Source of the DNA: Hyalangium versicolor
GTDB taxonomy: Bacteria; Myxococcota; Myxococcia; Myxococcales; Myxococcaceae
Length of the DNA: 64,000 nucleotides
NCBI RefSeq assembly: GCF_020103695.1
Contig: NZ_JAHXBF010000006.1
Span: forward strand, 310,001-374,000
Direction: 5' to 3'
Made by a program: the position numbers and the translations under genes. Under the pieces are notes generated by a model. It was not told the origin of the DNA and made no database searches. It saw only the letters and a list, made by a program, of their open reading frames with translations. Of the stretch, positions 36,701 to 46,913 are shown in pieces; position 1 is the stretch's first letter, and each line of letters starts with the position of its first letter.

Positions 36701-37629
36701 GCGTCAGCTACGAGATGCAGAAGCTCCGGGACAACTCGAGCTGCGCGGAGCAGGAGTACGCCGCGAAGTGCGACGCCGAGGATCCAGGGCTCTCGCCGCG
36801 CCTGGCGTTCGATCCGAAGGAAGACGTGGCGGCGCCCTTCATTGCCAAGGGGGCGAGGCCTCGGGTGGCCGTGCTGCGCGAGCAGGGCGTGAACAGTCAG
36901 ATGGAGGCGGCGGCGGCGTTCACCCGCGCGGGCTTCGCGGCGGTGGACGTGCACATGAGCGATCTGCTCTCGGGGCGCGTGTCACTGAAGGACTTCGCGG
37001 GCCTGGTGGCGTGCGGCGGCTTCTCCTATGGAGACGTGCTGGGGGCGGGTGGAGGCTGGGCCAAGTCCATCCTCTTCAACTCCAGGGCTCGGGATGAGTT
37101 CTCGGCCTTCTTCGAGCGCCCGGACAGCTTCGGGCTGGGCATCTGCAATGGCTGTCAGATGATGGCGCAGCTCAAGAGCATCATCCCAGGGGCGGAGCAC
37201 TTCCCCCGGTTCGTGCGCAACACCTCGGAGCAGTTCGAGGCGCGGCTCTCGATGGTGGAGGTGGCCGAGAGCCCCTCGCTCTTCTTCCGGGGGATGGCGG
37301 GCAGCCGGATGCTGATCGCCGTCTCGCACGGAGAGGGGCGCGCGGAGTTCCTGAACGCCGAGGAAGCGGCGCGAGTGAACGGGCTGGGGCTGGTGACGAC
37401 GCGCTTCGTGGACAACCGCGGTCAGGTGACAGAGAGCTACCCGGCGAACCCGAATGGCTCGCCCTTCGGCATCAGCGGCGTGACGACGCAGGATGGGCGC
37501 TTCACGGTGACGATGCCGCACCCGGAGCGGGTGCACCGGACGGTGCAGCACTCGTGGCGCCCGACCGAGTGGGGTGACGAAGGCCCATGGATGCGGCTCT
37601 TCCGCAACGCTCGGGCGGCTTTGAAGTAG
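33721..37629 (+). CDS. purL: Phosphoribosylformylglycinamidine synthase, single-chain (PurL)
   Basis: 1302 residues, the length of the single-chain proteobacterial enzyme. It converts FGAR, ATP and glutamine to FGAM in purine synthesis. Domains: N-terminal PurS-like, two AIR-synthase-like halves (FAQANSEHCRHKIFNA, MKVETHNHPTAISPYPGAATGAGGEIRDEGATG quoted in part) and a C-terminal class I glutaminase with Cys1145 in GICNGCQMM, and SHGEGRAEF and MPHPERV supplying the rest of the triad. It is complete. ATG 33721 is chosen; ATG 33730 is possible. It stands alone rather than in a pur operon. Confidence 0.97.
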   Translation: MTRMLTVRSGPAHSTFRRDKLLALCRERVPEVATLYGEFMHFIEPHEPLSDAEKEILFRLLEYGPRLIIEGWVGSRLVVMPRPGTISPWSSKATDIAHNCGLRRIKRMERGIVYFVGDKDGEKLSREQLERVMPVLHDRMTQVVVGRMDEAEVLFAEHTPKPLATVDVLGGGKAALAAANRELGLALAEDEIDYLVARFGELKRNPTDVELMMFAQANSEHCRHKIFNASWTVDGVQRERSLFQAIKNTYAVHSEGVLSAYKDNAAVIQGFEAERFFPDVESGEWRSQREPTHILMKVETHNHPTAISPYPGAATGAGGEIRDEGATGRGAKPKAGLTGFTVSHLRIPGYEQPWEREYGKPERIVSALDIMLEAPIGGAAYNNEFGRPNLCGYFRSFEAQVSTPEGVEVRGYHKPIMIAGGLGNIRASHVQKGKLRAGDKLIVLGGPAMLIGLGGGAASSLAQGASAVDLDFASVQRDNAEMQRRCQEVIDRCWMMGEMNPIRSIHDVGAGGLSNAVPELVHDNELGGALSLRAIPNAEPGMSPVEIWCNEAQERYVLAVAPENLERFGALCERERAPYAVLGEATAEQVLKLEDKHFGNAPIDLPMDVLFGKPPRMHRDVKSRPLTHAPVKLDGAELGDMVARVLGHPTVADKSFLITIGDRTVSGQTSRDQMVGPWQVPVADCAVTLTTITSDTGEAMAMGERTPVALIDAAASARMAVGEALTNIAAARIGKLSDVKLSANWMAAAGSPGEDANLYAAVHAVGMELCPALGLTIPVGKDSMSMRTVWEEQGTRKAVTAPLSLIVSAFAPVLDVRQSLTPQLRELNEDTRLLFVDLAKGQQRLGGSVLAQVYEQVGAGCPDVEDPAVLRGFFSAIQELNAAGLVLAYHDRSDGGLLATLCEMAFAGHCGLDVELTGLGKDALAALFNEELGAVLQVRAADLGRVREVLARHGLGAQAHELGRPRTELEVRLRHGEQTLLAVPTMALRQYWSRVSYEMQKLRDNSSCAEQEYAAKCDAEDPGLSPRLAFDPKEDVAAPFIAKGARPRVAVLREQGVNSQMEAAAAFTRAGFAAVDVHMSDLLSGRVSLKDFAGLVACGGFSYGDVLGAGGGWAKSILFNSRARDEFSAFFERPDSFGLGICNGCQMMAQLKSIIPGAEHFPRFVRNTSEQFEARLSMVEVAESPSLFFRGMAGSRMLIAVSHGEGRAEFLNAEEAARVNGLGLVTTRFVDNRGQVTESYPANPNGSPFGISGVTTQDGRFTVTMPHPERVHRTVQHSWRPTEWGDEGPWMRLFRNARAALK

Positions 37630-37706
37630 CGGAGAGGCGCAAGCTCACGCCAGGGCTGGATGAGCAGGGCAATCAATGGCAGCCCTGCCGGCCGCGTCTG
37701 GTCCGA

Positions 37707-37729
37707 ACTGGTATGACAAGCATACCAGT
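37707..37729. repeat. Perfect inverted repeat ACTGGTATG / CATACCAGT
   Basis: Nine-base perfect arms (37707-37715 and 37721-37729) around ACAAG. It lies between the convergent purL and DUF99 genes, 78 bases after the purL stop. Read as half-sites it is ACTGGTA-N9-TACCAGT, the same geometry as the dyad at 18994. There is no T tract, so it is a poor terminator. Confidence 0.55.
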
Positions 37730-37748
37730 GGGCAGCCCACGAGGCAGG

Positions 37749-38315
37749 TCAGGCCCGGTGGCTGCTCTCGCCCGTCACCACCGCCGAGCCAATGAGGTGG
37801 GCCAGCCGCAGCGGCTCCGGGACGAGGCCCCGGTCCGTGACTCGCGCCAGGGCATCCGCCACTTCGGTCGGCTCCGCACCCTGCACCTGGAACGTGAAGC
37901 CTCCCAGCTGATGGATGGGCCCCGCCCGCCGAATCAATGCCAGCCGTTGCTCCGGACGTGGGAGCCTTTGCAGTGCGCGCTCCACCGCATCCATGTCCGG
38001 CAGCCGCCGCATCACCGCCACGCAGGGTCGCTTCAGCCGGGCCGCCAGCTCAGGCAGGTCCACCACGTTGAAGCCGCCAAAGGCAATCCCATCCAACAAG
38101 ACCAGATGAAGCTGAGGCAGGAACTTGCCTCCCTCGAGCAGCCGGCACACCTCGCGCGTCGCGCTCCTCCCATCCTTGCGCACCCGTCCCCAGACGAGCC
38201 CCTCGAAGCGCGTGCCGCTGCACACCACGCCCACCACGGGCACCGAGGCGCCAGGACGGCGCAGGAAGGGACCATCATCGAAGCCAATCACTCGAGGCAG
38301 GCGAGGCAGACGCAT
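37749..38315 (-). CDS. DUF99 family protein (endonuclease V-like fold)
   Basis: 188 residues. VIGFDDGPF near the N-terminus and VLLDGIAFGGFNVVDLPELA in the middle are the DUF99 signatures, with RLPDMDAVERAL and RRAGPIHQ following. The family is related to endonuclease V and is, to my knowledge, best represented in archaea. The acidic residues of the DDG and LDG motifs, which could bind metal, are present. The biochemical role is not established. It runs convergent to purL. Confidence 0.82.
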   Translation of the reverse strand: MRLPRLPRVIGFDDGPFLRRPGASVPVVGVVCSGTRFEGLVWGRVRKDGRSATREVCRLLEGGKFLPQLHLVLLDGIAFGGFNVVDLPELAARLKRPCVAVMRRLPDMDAVERALQRLPRPEQRLALIRRAGPIHQLGGFTFQVQGAEPTEVADALARVTDRGLVPEPLRLAHLIGSAVVTGESSHRA

Positions 38316-38374
38316 GCGAGGCAGCCTGAGCCCGCGCCGAGCCGGAGGGAAGCCCTTGCGCCACGAAAAGCGGA

Positions 38375-38402
38375 AGCCCGACCTCCGTGAAGAGGCCGGG
38401 CT
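38375..38402 (-). terminator. Terminator-like hairpin after the cold-shock gene
   Basis: Arms AGCCCGACCTCC (38375-38386) and AGAGGCCGGGCT (38391-38402) pair with one or two mismatches around a GTGA loop. On the minus strand it is followed by CCGCTTTTCG, a weak T run. It sits 27 bases after the cold-shock stop. Confidence 0.5.
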
Positions 38403-38428
38403 CCGGGTGCATCACCTGGGGTTGTTTC

Positions 38429-38632
38429 TCAGGCCGCGCGGACGTTCGCGGCCTGCAGTCCCTTGGGACCGCGGGTGACCTCGAACGCCACCCTCTGGCC
38501 CTCGGCCAGAGTGCGGAAACCATCCATGTTGATCGCGGTGTGGTGGACGAACACGTCCTCGCCGCCACCATCCTGGGTGATGAAACCGAAGCCCTTCGCG
38601 TCGTTGAACCACTTCACAGTACCAGTTGCCAT
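38429..38632 (-). CDS. Cold-shock domain protein
   Basis: 67 residues, a single cold-shock (OB-fold) domain. RNP1 is KGFGFI and RNP2 is VFVHH, preceded by MATGTVKWFNDA. It binds single-stranded RNA or DNA as a chaperone. The length is typical of CspA-type proteins. A 190-base intergenic stretch before it probably holds a long 5' leader, as is usual for csp genes. Confidence 0.96.
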   Translation of the reverse strand: MATGTVKWFNDAKGFGFITQDGGGEDVFVHHTAINMDGFRTLAEGQRVAFEVTRGPKGLQAANVRAA

Positions 38633-38822
38633 GAACCTTCTTCTTTCGTTGCGAGACGGCTGTTGCCGCCTTTTTCCCAGCCCGACCTGGGCAATGCCTC
38701 ACGTAGTCTGACTTCTCAAGAAAGTCGAGAGGACAACGACTTTCTTTTCATTCCGGTCTCCAAGCGTGTCATCTCCCACCCCCCAGTATCCCCAATTCCT
38801 CCCAGAACAGGCAGGTGAGTGA

Positions 38823-39143
38823 ATGAGCGAGCAAGGCCCGCAGGCCCGAGGCACCACCGTCCGCGCCGCGCTCGAGGCCGCGCTCGCCGCCGCCCCGGAG
38901 CAAGGCCTCACCGCGAGAGAGCTGTCCGGCGCGGTGGGCATCTCGGAGAAGGATGTGGCCGAGCACCTCTCCCACCTGGAGAAGTCCCTCAAGGCCTCGG
39001 GGGGCCGGCTGCAGGTGCTGCCCGCCGAGTGCATCGCCTGTGGCTTCGTCTTCCGGGACCGCAAGCGCTTCACCCGGCCGGGCGCCTGCCCCGAGTGCCG
39101 CTCCACCCGAATCGACCCGCCCGCCTTCCGCGTCGAGCGCTGA
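38823..39143 (+). CDS. HTH plus zinc-ribbon transcriptional regulator-like protein
   Basis: 106 residues. Residues 12-60 are a winged-helix-like HTH (GLTARELSGAVGISEKDVAEHLSHL). The C-terminal part is a zinc ribbon with CIAC (Cys 69 and 72) and CPEC (about 87-90). This HTH/Zn-ribbon arrangement matches the small regulators grouped as COG3357, which I know mainly from archaea. The target is unknown. It is convergent with the pyrophosphatase gene, with a shared terminator between. Confidence 0.82.
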   Translation: MSEQGPQARGTTVRAALEAALAAAPEQGLTARELSGAVGISEKDVAEHLSHLEKSLKASGGRLQVLPAECIACGFVFRDRKRFTRPGACPECRSTRIDPPAFRVER

Positions 39144-39160
39144 GCCACCCCGCAAAGCAA

Positions 39161-39192
39161 AGCGGCAGGGCACCCGGAGGCACCCTGCCGCT
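39161..39192. terminator. Shared bidirectional terminator
   Basis: Perfect 10-bp stem AGCGGCAGGG (39161-39170) and CCCTGCCGCT (39183-39192) between convergent genes. On the minus strand it is followed by TTGCTTTG, so it probably acts mainly for the pyrophosphatase gene. Confidence 0.72.
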
Positions 39193-39218
39193 CGAGAGAC
39201 TTCAGGGAGGCGTGAGGC

Positions 39219-41732
<2,514 letters not shown>

Positions 41733-41918
41733 GGGGTGCAACTCCTCAAGAGACTCGTCTGTGACTCGAAGCCCCTACGGGCGCCGCGAGCCGGGAATGA
41801 ACAGGAGAATGTCGAGGGGTTGGCCGCCAGCGAGCGGGGACACCGCGCGCCGACGCTTCAGCACAGCCTCGCCCTTCGGAGCCCGAAGAGCCCAGAAGGC
41901 GGCGGCCGATTAACACGG

Positions 41919-41958
41919 GCACGGTGTGAAAGTCGAATTCAACGGTACGACACCGTGC
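41919..41958. promoter_or_regulatory. Perfect 9-bp dyad in the pyrophosphatase upstream region
   Basis: GCACGGTGT and ACACCGTGC separated by 22 bases, about 190-230 bases upstream of the hppA start. It lies in the most A/T-rich part of this intergenic region (AAAGTCGAATTCAACGG between the arms). It could be an operator pair or a leader stem. Confidence 0.4.
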
Positions 41959-42360
41959 GGTAACATGCCGTCAGGGCTCGACCCAGGACCTTTGGCTTCT
42001 CAACGAAGGTCCGGGAAACCCGGCTTGCCTACATCCACGGTTGAAGGGCAGGGGCCCTCCCCCAAGGTCCTCGGTCTCCCCTAGGCCGCCACCCCGAGGG
42101 CGTCCCCCGTTCGAGCCATTCCTCCACGCATCGCTCGGCTGTCCCCCAGCACCAGCGCTCGTGACCCATTCGTGGCTCCCCCGCCCACCTCACTCCAGCC
42201 CCCGCCTTCTTCCCCCCACCTCGCCCTGACCGACCCCTGCCCTTCGAACCGCAGGCTGTCCTTCTGCAAGGGCATTGCCAGCACCGCGGCGCGGCAAATC
42301 TCTTGAGAAGACAGGGGGATGGGGGGTGGTGAGGGGATCCCCCGGGGGACGGAGGCCCGT

Positions 42361-42382
42361 AAAAAGCTCCGGGTGCCGGGCC
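42361..42382 (-). terminator. Weak terminator after the exported protein gene
   Basis: On the minus strand GCCCGG and CCGGAGC pair (one bulge) and are followed by five T (complement of 42361-42365). It starts 34 bases after the 42417 stop. Confidence 0.42.
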
Positions 42383-42416
42383 CCCAGGGTGCAATCCCTC
42401 CAGGTTCGAGCGTGGA

Positions 42417-42941
42417 CTAGTTCACCTTGATCTGGATCTCTTTGAGCGTCTCATCCCCGCGGATGACGCTGATGGTCCAGGCGCCCGCCTTGGTCAGGCG
42501 CACGCTGTTCCACCGGATGCTGCGCCAGCCCTCGCTCTTGAGCTTCACATCCTTCGTCTCGCGCACCGTGGCGCCCTGCTTGGTCTGGAGGGCCACGTCC
42601 TCCACGGTGTCGTTCTGCGGCACCAGGTAGTTCTGCAGCACGGTGATGGTGGTGTTGGCCTTCACGCCGGCCGCCGGATCAATTTCACCGATGCACTCGA
42701 ACTTGGTGGGGCCTTCCTTGCCCACCTCGGTGCAGAGCTTCAAGTCCACGAGGATGGGGCCCTGGCCCTGGCCCTTGTAGAAGTAGTTCCACGTGTCGCG
42801 GACCGCGTCGGCGCTCGGCTTGTTCACCGGCGTGGCCGGAGCCGCGGGCGGAGTCGCCGGCTGGGCCGCATCCTGCGCCAGCGCCAGGGGCGCTCCAGTC
42901 AGGGCCACGAACACCACGCTCCGAGTCAGCATCTTCTTCAT
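42417..42941 (-). CDS. Exported protein of unknown function
   Basis: 174 residues from ATG 42941, with GGAGGGG upstream. The signal peptide MKKMLTRSVVFVALTGAPLALAQ ends in an AQ-D cleavage site, shown in short as LTGAPLALA. A Pro/Ala linker follows, then a domain with WNYFYKGQGQGPILVDLKLC and CIGEIDP (two Cys likely bridged) and strands such as WRSIRWNSVRL and AWTISVIRGDETLKEIQI, suggesting an Ig-like or beta-sandwich fold. The family is not recognised. It is probably periplasmic. Confidence 0.83.
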   Translation of the reverse strand: MKKMLTRSVVFVALTGAPLALAQDAAQPATPPAAPATPVNKPSADAVRDTWNYFYKGQGQGPILVDLKLCTEVGKEGPTKFECIGEIDPAAGVKANTTITVLQNYLVPQNDTVEDVALQTKQGATVRETKDVKLKSEGWRSIRWNSVRLTKAGAWTISVIRGDETLKEIQIKVN

Positions 42942-43112
42942 TTGAAAGAATCCCCTCCGTTGAGAGCCGACCGAGGCCGGCTCGGGGGCTGCGTCTAGCA
43001 CGAAACCCTTCGAGGGCAACGCGAGCGGACATGAGGCGAGGTGGGTCCGCTGTCTCCTGTGTGGGGCGCCTGGCGGCTGAATACGCGGCGAAGCGAGCCC
43101 GTTTGCCCTGGC

Positions 43113-43784
43113 ATGATCCGATCGCTCCTCGTCGTCATGCTCGCCTTAGTGGGGGCCTGCTCGCCTGGCAGCGCGCAAGCACAGGCTCCGAGCGGGACGG
43201 TCCGCGCCGCCAGGCGCTCCTCCGCACCGACAGGCAAGCAGATCGCCGCCAGGGCCACCCAGTTGGTGGGCGTGCGCTCCTTGCGCTCGGTCGATCGCTC
43301 GGTGCCGGATGACTGCACGGGGCTGGTCCGCCTGGCCTACGAGAAGGCAGGCATCGAATTGATGGACGGCAGCGGCGTGCGCGGTGCCAACGGCGTCTCG
43401 TTCATCTTCCAGCGGGCGCGCAAGCTGGGCGCGGTGCACCGCGATCACCCCAAGCCTGGAGACATCGCCTTCTTTCGCGAGACGTATGACAGGAACCGGG
43501 ACGGGCGCCGCAACGATGGGCTCACGCACGTGGGCATCGTCGAGCGCGTGGAGCCCGACGGACAGGTCATCCTTGTCCACCGCGGCAGCAAGGGCGTGGC
43601 CCGCACGAGGATGAACCTGAAGCACCCCACCACGCACCGCCAGAAGCGCGGCGGCACCGTGGTGAACGACTACCTGCGTGCGGCGTCTCGAAAGCAGCGC
43701 GCCTGGCTCACCGCGGAGCTGTTCGCGGGGTTTGCCTCGCCGGATCCGTGGATCCGCGCGCGGCGCGCACCCCCGGCGCGATAG
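43113..43784 (+). CDS. Exported NlpC/P60- or CHAP-like cysteine peptidase
   Basis: 223 residues from ATG 43113, which opens a good signal peptide (MIRSLLVVMLALVGACSPGS). The catalytic core pattern is visible: Cys68 in DDCTGLVRLAYEKAG, the strand KPGDIAFF, His139 in LTHVGIVERV and HRGS afterwards. This is the NlpC/P60 or CHAP arrangement of cell-wall amidases and endopeptidases. VGAC could also act as a lipobox. The C-terminal 50 residues are basic. It is probably a peptidoglycan-remodelling enzyme. Confidence 0.82.
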   Translation: MIRSLLVVMLALVGACSPGSAQAQAPSGTVRAARRSSAPTGKQIAARATQLVGVRSLRSVDRSVPDDCTGLVRLAYEKAGIELMDGSGVRGANGVSFIFQRARKLGAVHRDHPKPGDIAFFRETYDRNRDGRRNDGLTHVGIVERVEPDGQVILVHRGSKGVARTRMNLKHPTTHRQKRGGTVVNDYLRAASRKQRAWLTAELFAGFASPDPWIRARRAPPAR

Positions 43785-43930
43785 ACGCTTCACTCTCCGT
43801 TGGAATAGGGCCCTGGCGAGCGCTCCGATTCGGGTTTACCTCAGTCGCAACGGCTCGGGTTTGCCGCTCAAGTGCGCATGCGGCCCGGGTGTCTGTCCGA
43901 GCTGGCATGATCCGAGTCGATGAGGTGCTC

Positions 43931-44218
43931 ATGAGCTGTCCCGTTGCCTCCGTGAACCGCGCGCTGTGCGTGTTGGCCGCCGCGTGGATGTTGATACCCG
44001 TAGGGAGACCGGCCGCGGAGGTGAAGGCCGGGCGGGAAGAGCCGGTGGCACTTCAGCAGGCCTACGAGTCCGCTCGTACCGAGCACCTGGAGGCAGCGCC
44101 CGCGGAGCCGGTGGACCCCTGCAACCTCGGCCCGTCGCGCGCGTTCCTCGCCCCGCTCTGTCTGGCCATCACCCCGTCGACCCGGAAGAGGCCCCCCCGG
44201 GTGGTGGCCGGCCGGTAG
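43931..44218 (+). CDS. Small exported protein of unknown function
   Basis: 95 residues from ATG 43931, with GATGAGG upstream. An in-frame ATG at 43907 sits in a 14-base copy of the sequence around the 43113 start. The signal-like segment is NRALCVLAAAWMLIPVGRPA. The rest is polar with a Cys pair (DPCNL, APLCLA) and a basic tail. I recognise no family. The short length and modest coding signal keep confidence moderate. Confidence 0.5.
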   Translation: MSCPVASVNRALCVLAAAWMLIPVGRPAAEVKAGREEPVALQQAYESARTEHLEAAPAEPVDPCNLGPSRAFLAPLCLAITPSTRKRPPRVVAGR

Positions 44219-44309
44219 GGCGGGGAGGCCCGCAGCGAGGCCGGGTCAACACACAAGGCGTTCTTGAGTACAACGCCAGGGGCAGGGGTTTTGCGCTAAG
44301 AGAAGGGGG

Positions 44310-45794
44310 ATGTCCTCCTCCGAGAACACACCCCTCCTTTCCGGGCGACTGGCCAGCGGTATTCCGGGGCTGGACGAGGTGCTGGGCGGGGGACTGCGGC
44401 GCGCGGGCATCTACCTGGTGATGGGACCACCGGGCGCCGGCAAGACACTGCTGGCCAACCAGGTCTGCTTCCACCAGGCCCGCCAGGGCATGCGCTCGCT
44501 CTATGTCACGCTGCTGGCCGAGCCCCACGTGCGCATGCTCGAGCACCTCGAGCCCATGCGCTTCTTCGAGCCGCGAGCCCTGCCGGACACCGTCTGCTAC
44601 GTGAGCGCGTTCCAGGTGCTGGAGTCCCAGGGGCTGCACGGGCTGCAGGAGATGCTGCGCCGCGAGATGCGCCAGCGCGAGGCGGGGCTGCTCGTCATCG
44701 ACGGGCTGGTGCAGGCCCAGGAGCAGTCCGCCAGCCCGCGCGAGTTCAAGAAGTTCATCCACGAATTGCAGACCGCCGCGAACCTCGCGCGCTTCACCGC
44801 TTTGCTGCTGTCCACCTCGGGCACCGAGTCGCAGGCCTCGCCCGAGCAGGCCATGGTGGACGGCATCATCGAGTTGCACGAGAGCTCCTACGGCGTTCGC
44901 GCCCACCGCGAGCTGCGGGTCCGCAAGTTCCGCGGCGGCGAGAACCTGCCGGGGCGCCACGTCTTCCGCATCTCCGATGCGGGCCTGGAGGTGTTTCCCC
45001 GGCTGGAGTCCCGCATTCACCGCCAGCAGCCGGTGGATCCGGGCTCGCAGCGCGTCCGCTTTGGGATTCCCTCGTTGGATGCCATCTTCTCCGAGGGCCT
45101 GGCGGCGGGCTCCACCACCTTGTTGCTCGGCCCCACCGGCAGCGGCAAGACGCTGCTGGGCCTGAGCCTGCTGGCCGAGGGGCTGCGCCAGGGTGAGCCG
45201 TGCCTCTACTTCGGCTTCTACGAGCCGCCGGACCGGCTGATGAACAAGGCCGCCAAGGTGGGCATCGAGCTGCGGCCGGCGGCGGAGGCAAACAGGCTCT
45301 CGCTCCAGTGGCAACCACCGGGGGAGTACGAACTGGACGTGCTGGCCTCGCGCTTGCTGGCAGCGGTGAAGGCCCACGGAGCCAGGCGGGTGTTCGTGGA
45401 CGGGCTGAGCGCCTTCTTCGACGCCACCACCGAGCCCGCGCGCCTCAGCCTCTTCTTCGCGGGCCTCACCCACGAGCTGCGTTGCCTGGGCGCCACCACG
45501 GCCTTCGCCCTGGAGACCTCCCAGGTGTTCGGCCCGGAGCTGCCCGTGCCTGTGGGCAGCGGCATCTCCGCGGTGGCCGAGAACCTCTTCTTCTTGCGCC
45601 ACGTGGAGCTGCGCTCGCGCCTGCACCGGCTGGTGTCCGTCCTCAAGGTGAGGGACTGCGAGTACGACACGACGCTGCGCGAGTTCACCATCTCCTCGGG
45701 GAGCGGCATCGCCGTGCAGGGGCCTTTCGAGGGAGGCGAGGCCATGCTCACCGGGGTGGCCCGCCAGACCGGGGGCGACTCCTCTCGGGAGTGA
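44310..45794 (+). CDS. Double-domain KaiC/RecA-like ATPase
   Basis: 494 residues with two tandem RecA-fold domains. Walker A motifs are GPPGAGKT (39-46) and GPTGSGKT (274-281); Walker B strands are LLVIDGLVQ and VFVDGLSAF. The starts IPGLDEVLGGGL and IPSLDAIFSEGL are typical KaiC-family openings. Unlike clock KaiC, the adjacent phosphorylation Ser-Thr pair is not evident and no kaiA or kaiB is nearby. Such proteins in myxobacteria usually neighbour histidine kinases, as here. It is likely a signalling ATPase. Confidence 0.88.
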   Translation: MSSSENTPLLSGRLASGIPGLDEVLGGGLRRAGIYLVMGPPGAGKTLLANQVCFHQARQGMRSLYVTLLAEPHVRMLEHLEPMRFFEPRALPDTVCYVSAFQVLESQGLHGLQEMLRREMRQREAGLLVIDGLVQAQEQSASPREFKKFIHELQTAANLARFTALLLSTSGTESQASPEQAMVDGIIELHESSYGVRAHRELRVRKFRGGENLPGRHVFRISDAGLEVFPRLESRIHRQQPVDPGSQRVRFGIPSLDAIFSEGLAAGSTTLLLGPTGSGKTLLGLSLLAEGLRQGEPCLYFGFYEPPDRLMNKAAKVGIELRPAAEANRLSLQWQPPGEYELDVLASRLLAAVKAHGARRVFVDGLSAFFDATTEPARLSLFFAGLTHELRCLGATTAFALETSQVFGPELPVPVGSGISAVAENLFFLRHVELRSRLHRLVSVLKVRDCEYDTTLREFTISSGSGIAVQGPFEGGEAMLTGVARQTGGDSSRE

Positions 45795-45851
45795 TTCTCG
45801 AAGGCCTGAGCGCTCGACAGGCGAACCGTGGCACGATAGCCCTGAGGCCTC

Positions 45852-46670
45852 ATGTTCCACGTGCTCAAGCTCGGTCCTGTCCAACTCACCCAGGACAGCA
45901 CCAACGTGTATCTCCGGGTGACGCCCACGGGCGAGTTCTCGCCGCCCGTGTTCGATCGCGACGATCTGACGGGGGTGCAGGCGGTGATCCAGGGTGTCGA
46001 GCCCGGGAACGTGAGCTGCGAGCCGGACCTGGCGGCCGTGGCGCAGAGCCTGGGTTTGCGGGTGGAGCCGCCCCCGCAGGAGGTGCTCTCCGCGCGCGCG
46101 GCCATCGCCACCTTCATGGCGTGGGAGCAGCGTGGCGTGGCGGGGTTGGGGGCGGACAAGGCGCTGCTCTTCGTCCAGGCTGGCACAGAGTTCTGGGAGG
46201 CTCGCCCCTGGACGCACTGGGATGACTCCCAGCCCTTCCACGTCACCGTCACCGGCCCGCTGTCGCGCACCTACGAGGGCAGCATCTTCGGGGGAGAGAA
46301 CGGCGGCGAGGGGATTGCGCTCTACGAGCAGACGGGTGCGCTCAAGGTGCTGATGGATCTACAGGGCAGCGGCCACGGAGATGCCGCCACGCAGCTGCCT
46401 GCCATCGGCCTCACGCTGGACACCCGGCCCAGCTACGCGGTGGCCGCGCTCGCCGCCGCGGGCCGAGCGCCTCGCCTGCCTCTGCCGCTCAAGACGGGGC
46501 CCGGAGGGCTCTCCATGCCCTCTCCCATCGAAGCGCTGGTGTTGGTGGCCACCCTGCGGGGCATGGCCCGCCTGGATCCGAACCAGCGCGAGGCCCTCAG
46601 CACCATCGTCTCCGGCACCGAGCAGATGGTGATCCGAGTAGTTGCTCCGCAGCCGCGCATGCGCAACTGA
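45852..46670 (+). CDS. Soluble protein of unknown function
   Basis: 272 residues, no signal peptide or membrane helix. It starts FHVLKLGPVQLTQDSTNVYL, has RPWTHWDDSQPFHVTVTGPL in the middle and a helical end (PIEALVLVATLRGMARLD). The composition is normal for a globular protein. The family is not recognised. It lies between the KaiC-like ATPase (57 bases) and the giant hybrid kinase (243 bases), so it may share a signalling role. Confidence 0.75.
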   Translation: MFHVLKLGPVQLTQDSTNVYLRVTPTGEFSPPVFDRDDLTGVQAVIQGVEPGNVSCEPDLAAVAQSLGLRVEPPPQEVLSARAAIATFMAWEQRGVAGLGADKALLFVQAGTEFWEARPWTHWDDSQPFHVTVTGPLSRTYEGSIFGGENGGEGIALYEQTGALKVLMDLQGSGHGDAATQLPAIGLTLDTRPSYAVAALAAAGRAPRLPLPLKTGPGGLSMPSPIEALVLVATLRGMARLDPNQREALSTIVSGTEQMVIRVVAPQPRMRN

Positions 46671-46913
46671 CGGTTGCCCGCAGGGCAAGCCAAACAGCAT
46701 GGCCGGGAACTGCCCTTCACTCAATGTGTGTGGGTCCAGGGTAAACGTCCGATAGCGGACGAACGAGGCAGGGGACTGTCCCCTACCCAGCAGCCGAGCA
46801 CGACCCGGGGACTGGCGCATCCTCCCGCAATCAAAGAGAACTCTGCTCCGCTCAGTATTCCCAGTCCACGGCAAGGGACCGCTTTGACCGTCGTGGGCCA
46901 GCCAGGGGCTCGA

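Larger units (their letters stand above)
41742..42416. other. Long intergenic region upstream of the pyrophosphatase
   Basis: 675 bases with no convincing protein gene. The only long frame (minus, 42029-42394) is Pro/Gly/Trp/Arg-rich and looks like chance. Contents seen: a 9-bp perfect inverted repeat GCACGGTGT (41919-41927) with ACACCGTGC (41950-41958), a C-rich tract around 42110-42240, and a T5-tailed hairpin at the right end. It probably contains the hppA promoter and leader. Confidence 0.55.

Noticed and set aside
42029..42394. A 121-codon minus-strand frame in the 675-base intergenic region
   Set aside because: Pro/Gly/Arg/Trp-rich with no domain, no ribosome site and a position over a C-rich tract; probably chance.
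46674..46913. An in-frame extension of the giant kinase to 46674
   Set aside because: The added 80 residues lack domain character and the region fits an intergenic stretch; ATG 46914 with AGGGG upstream is better.
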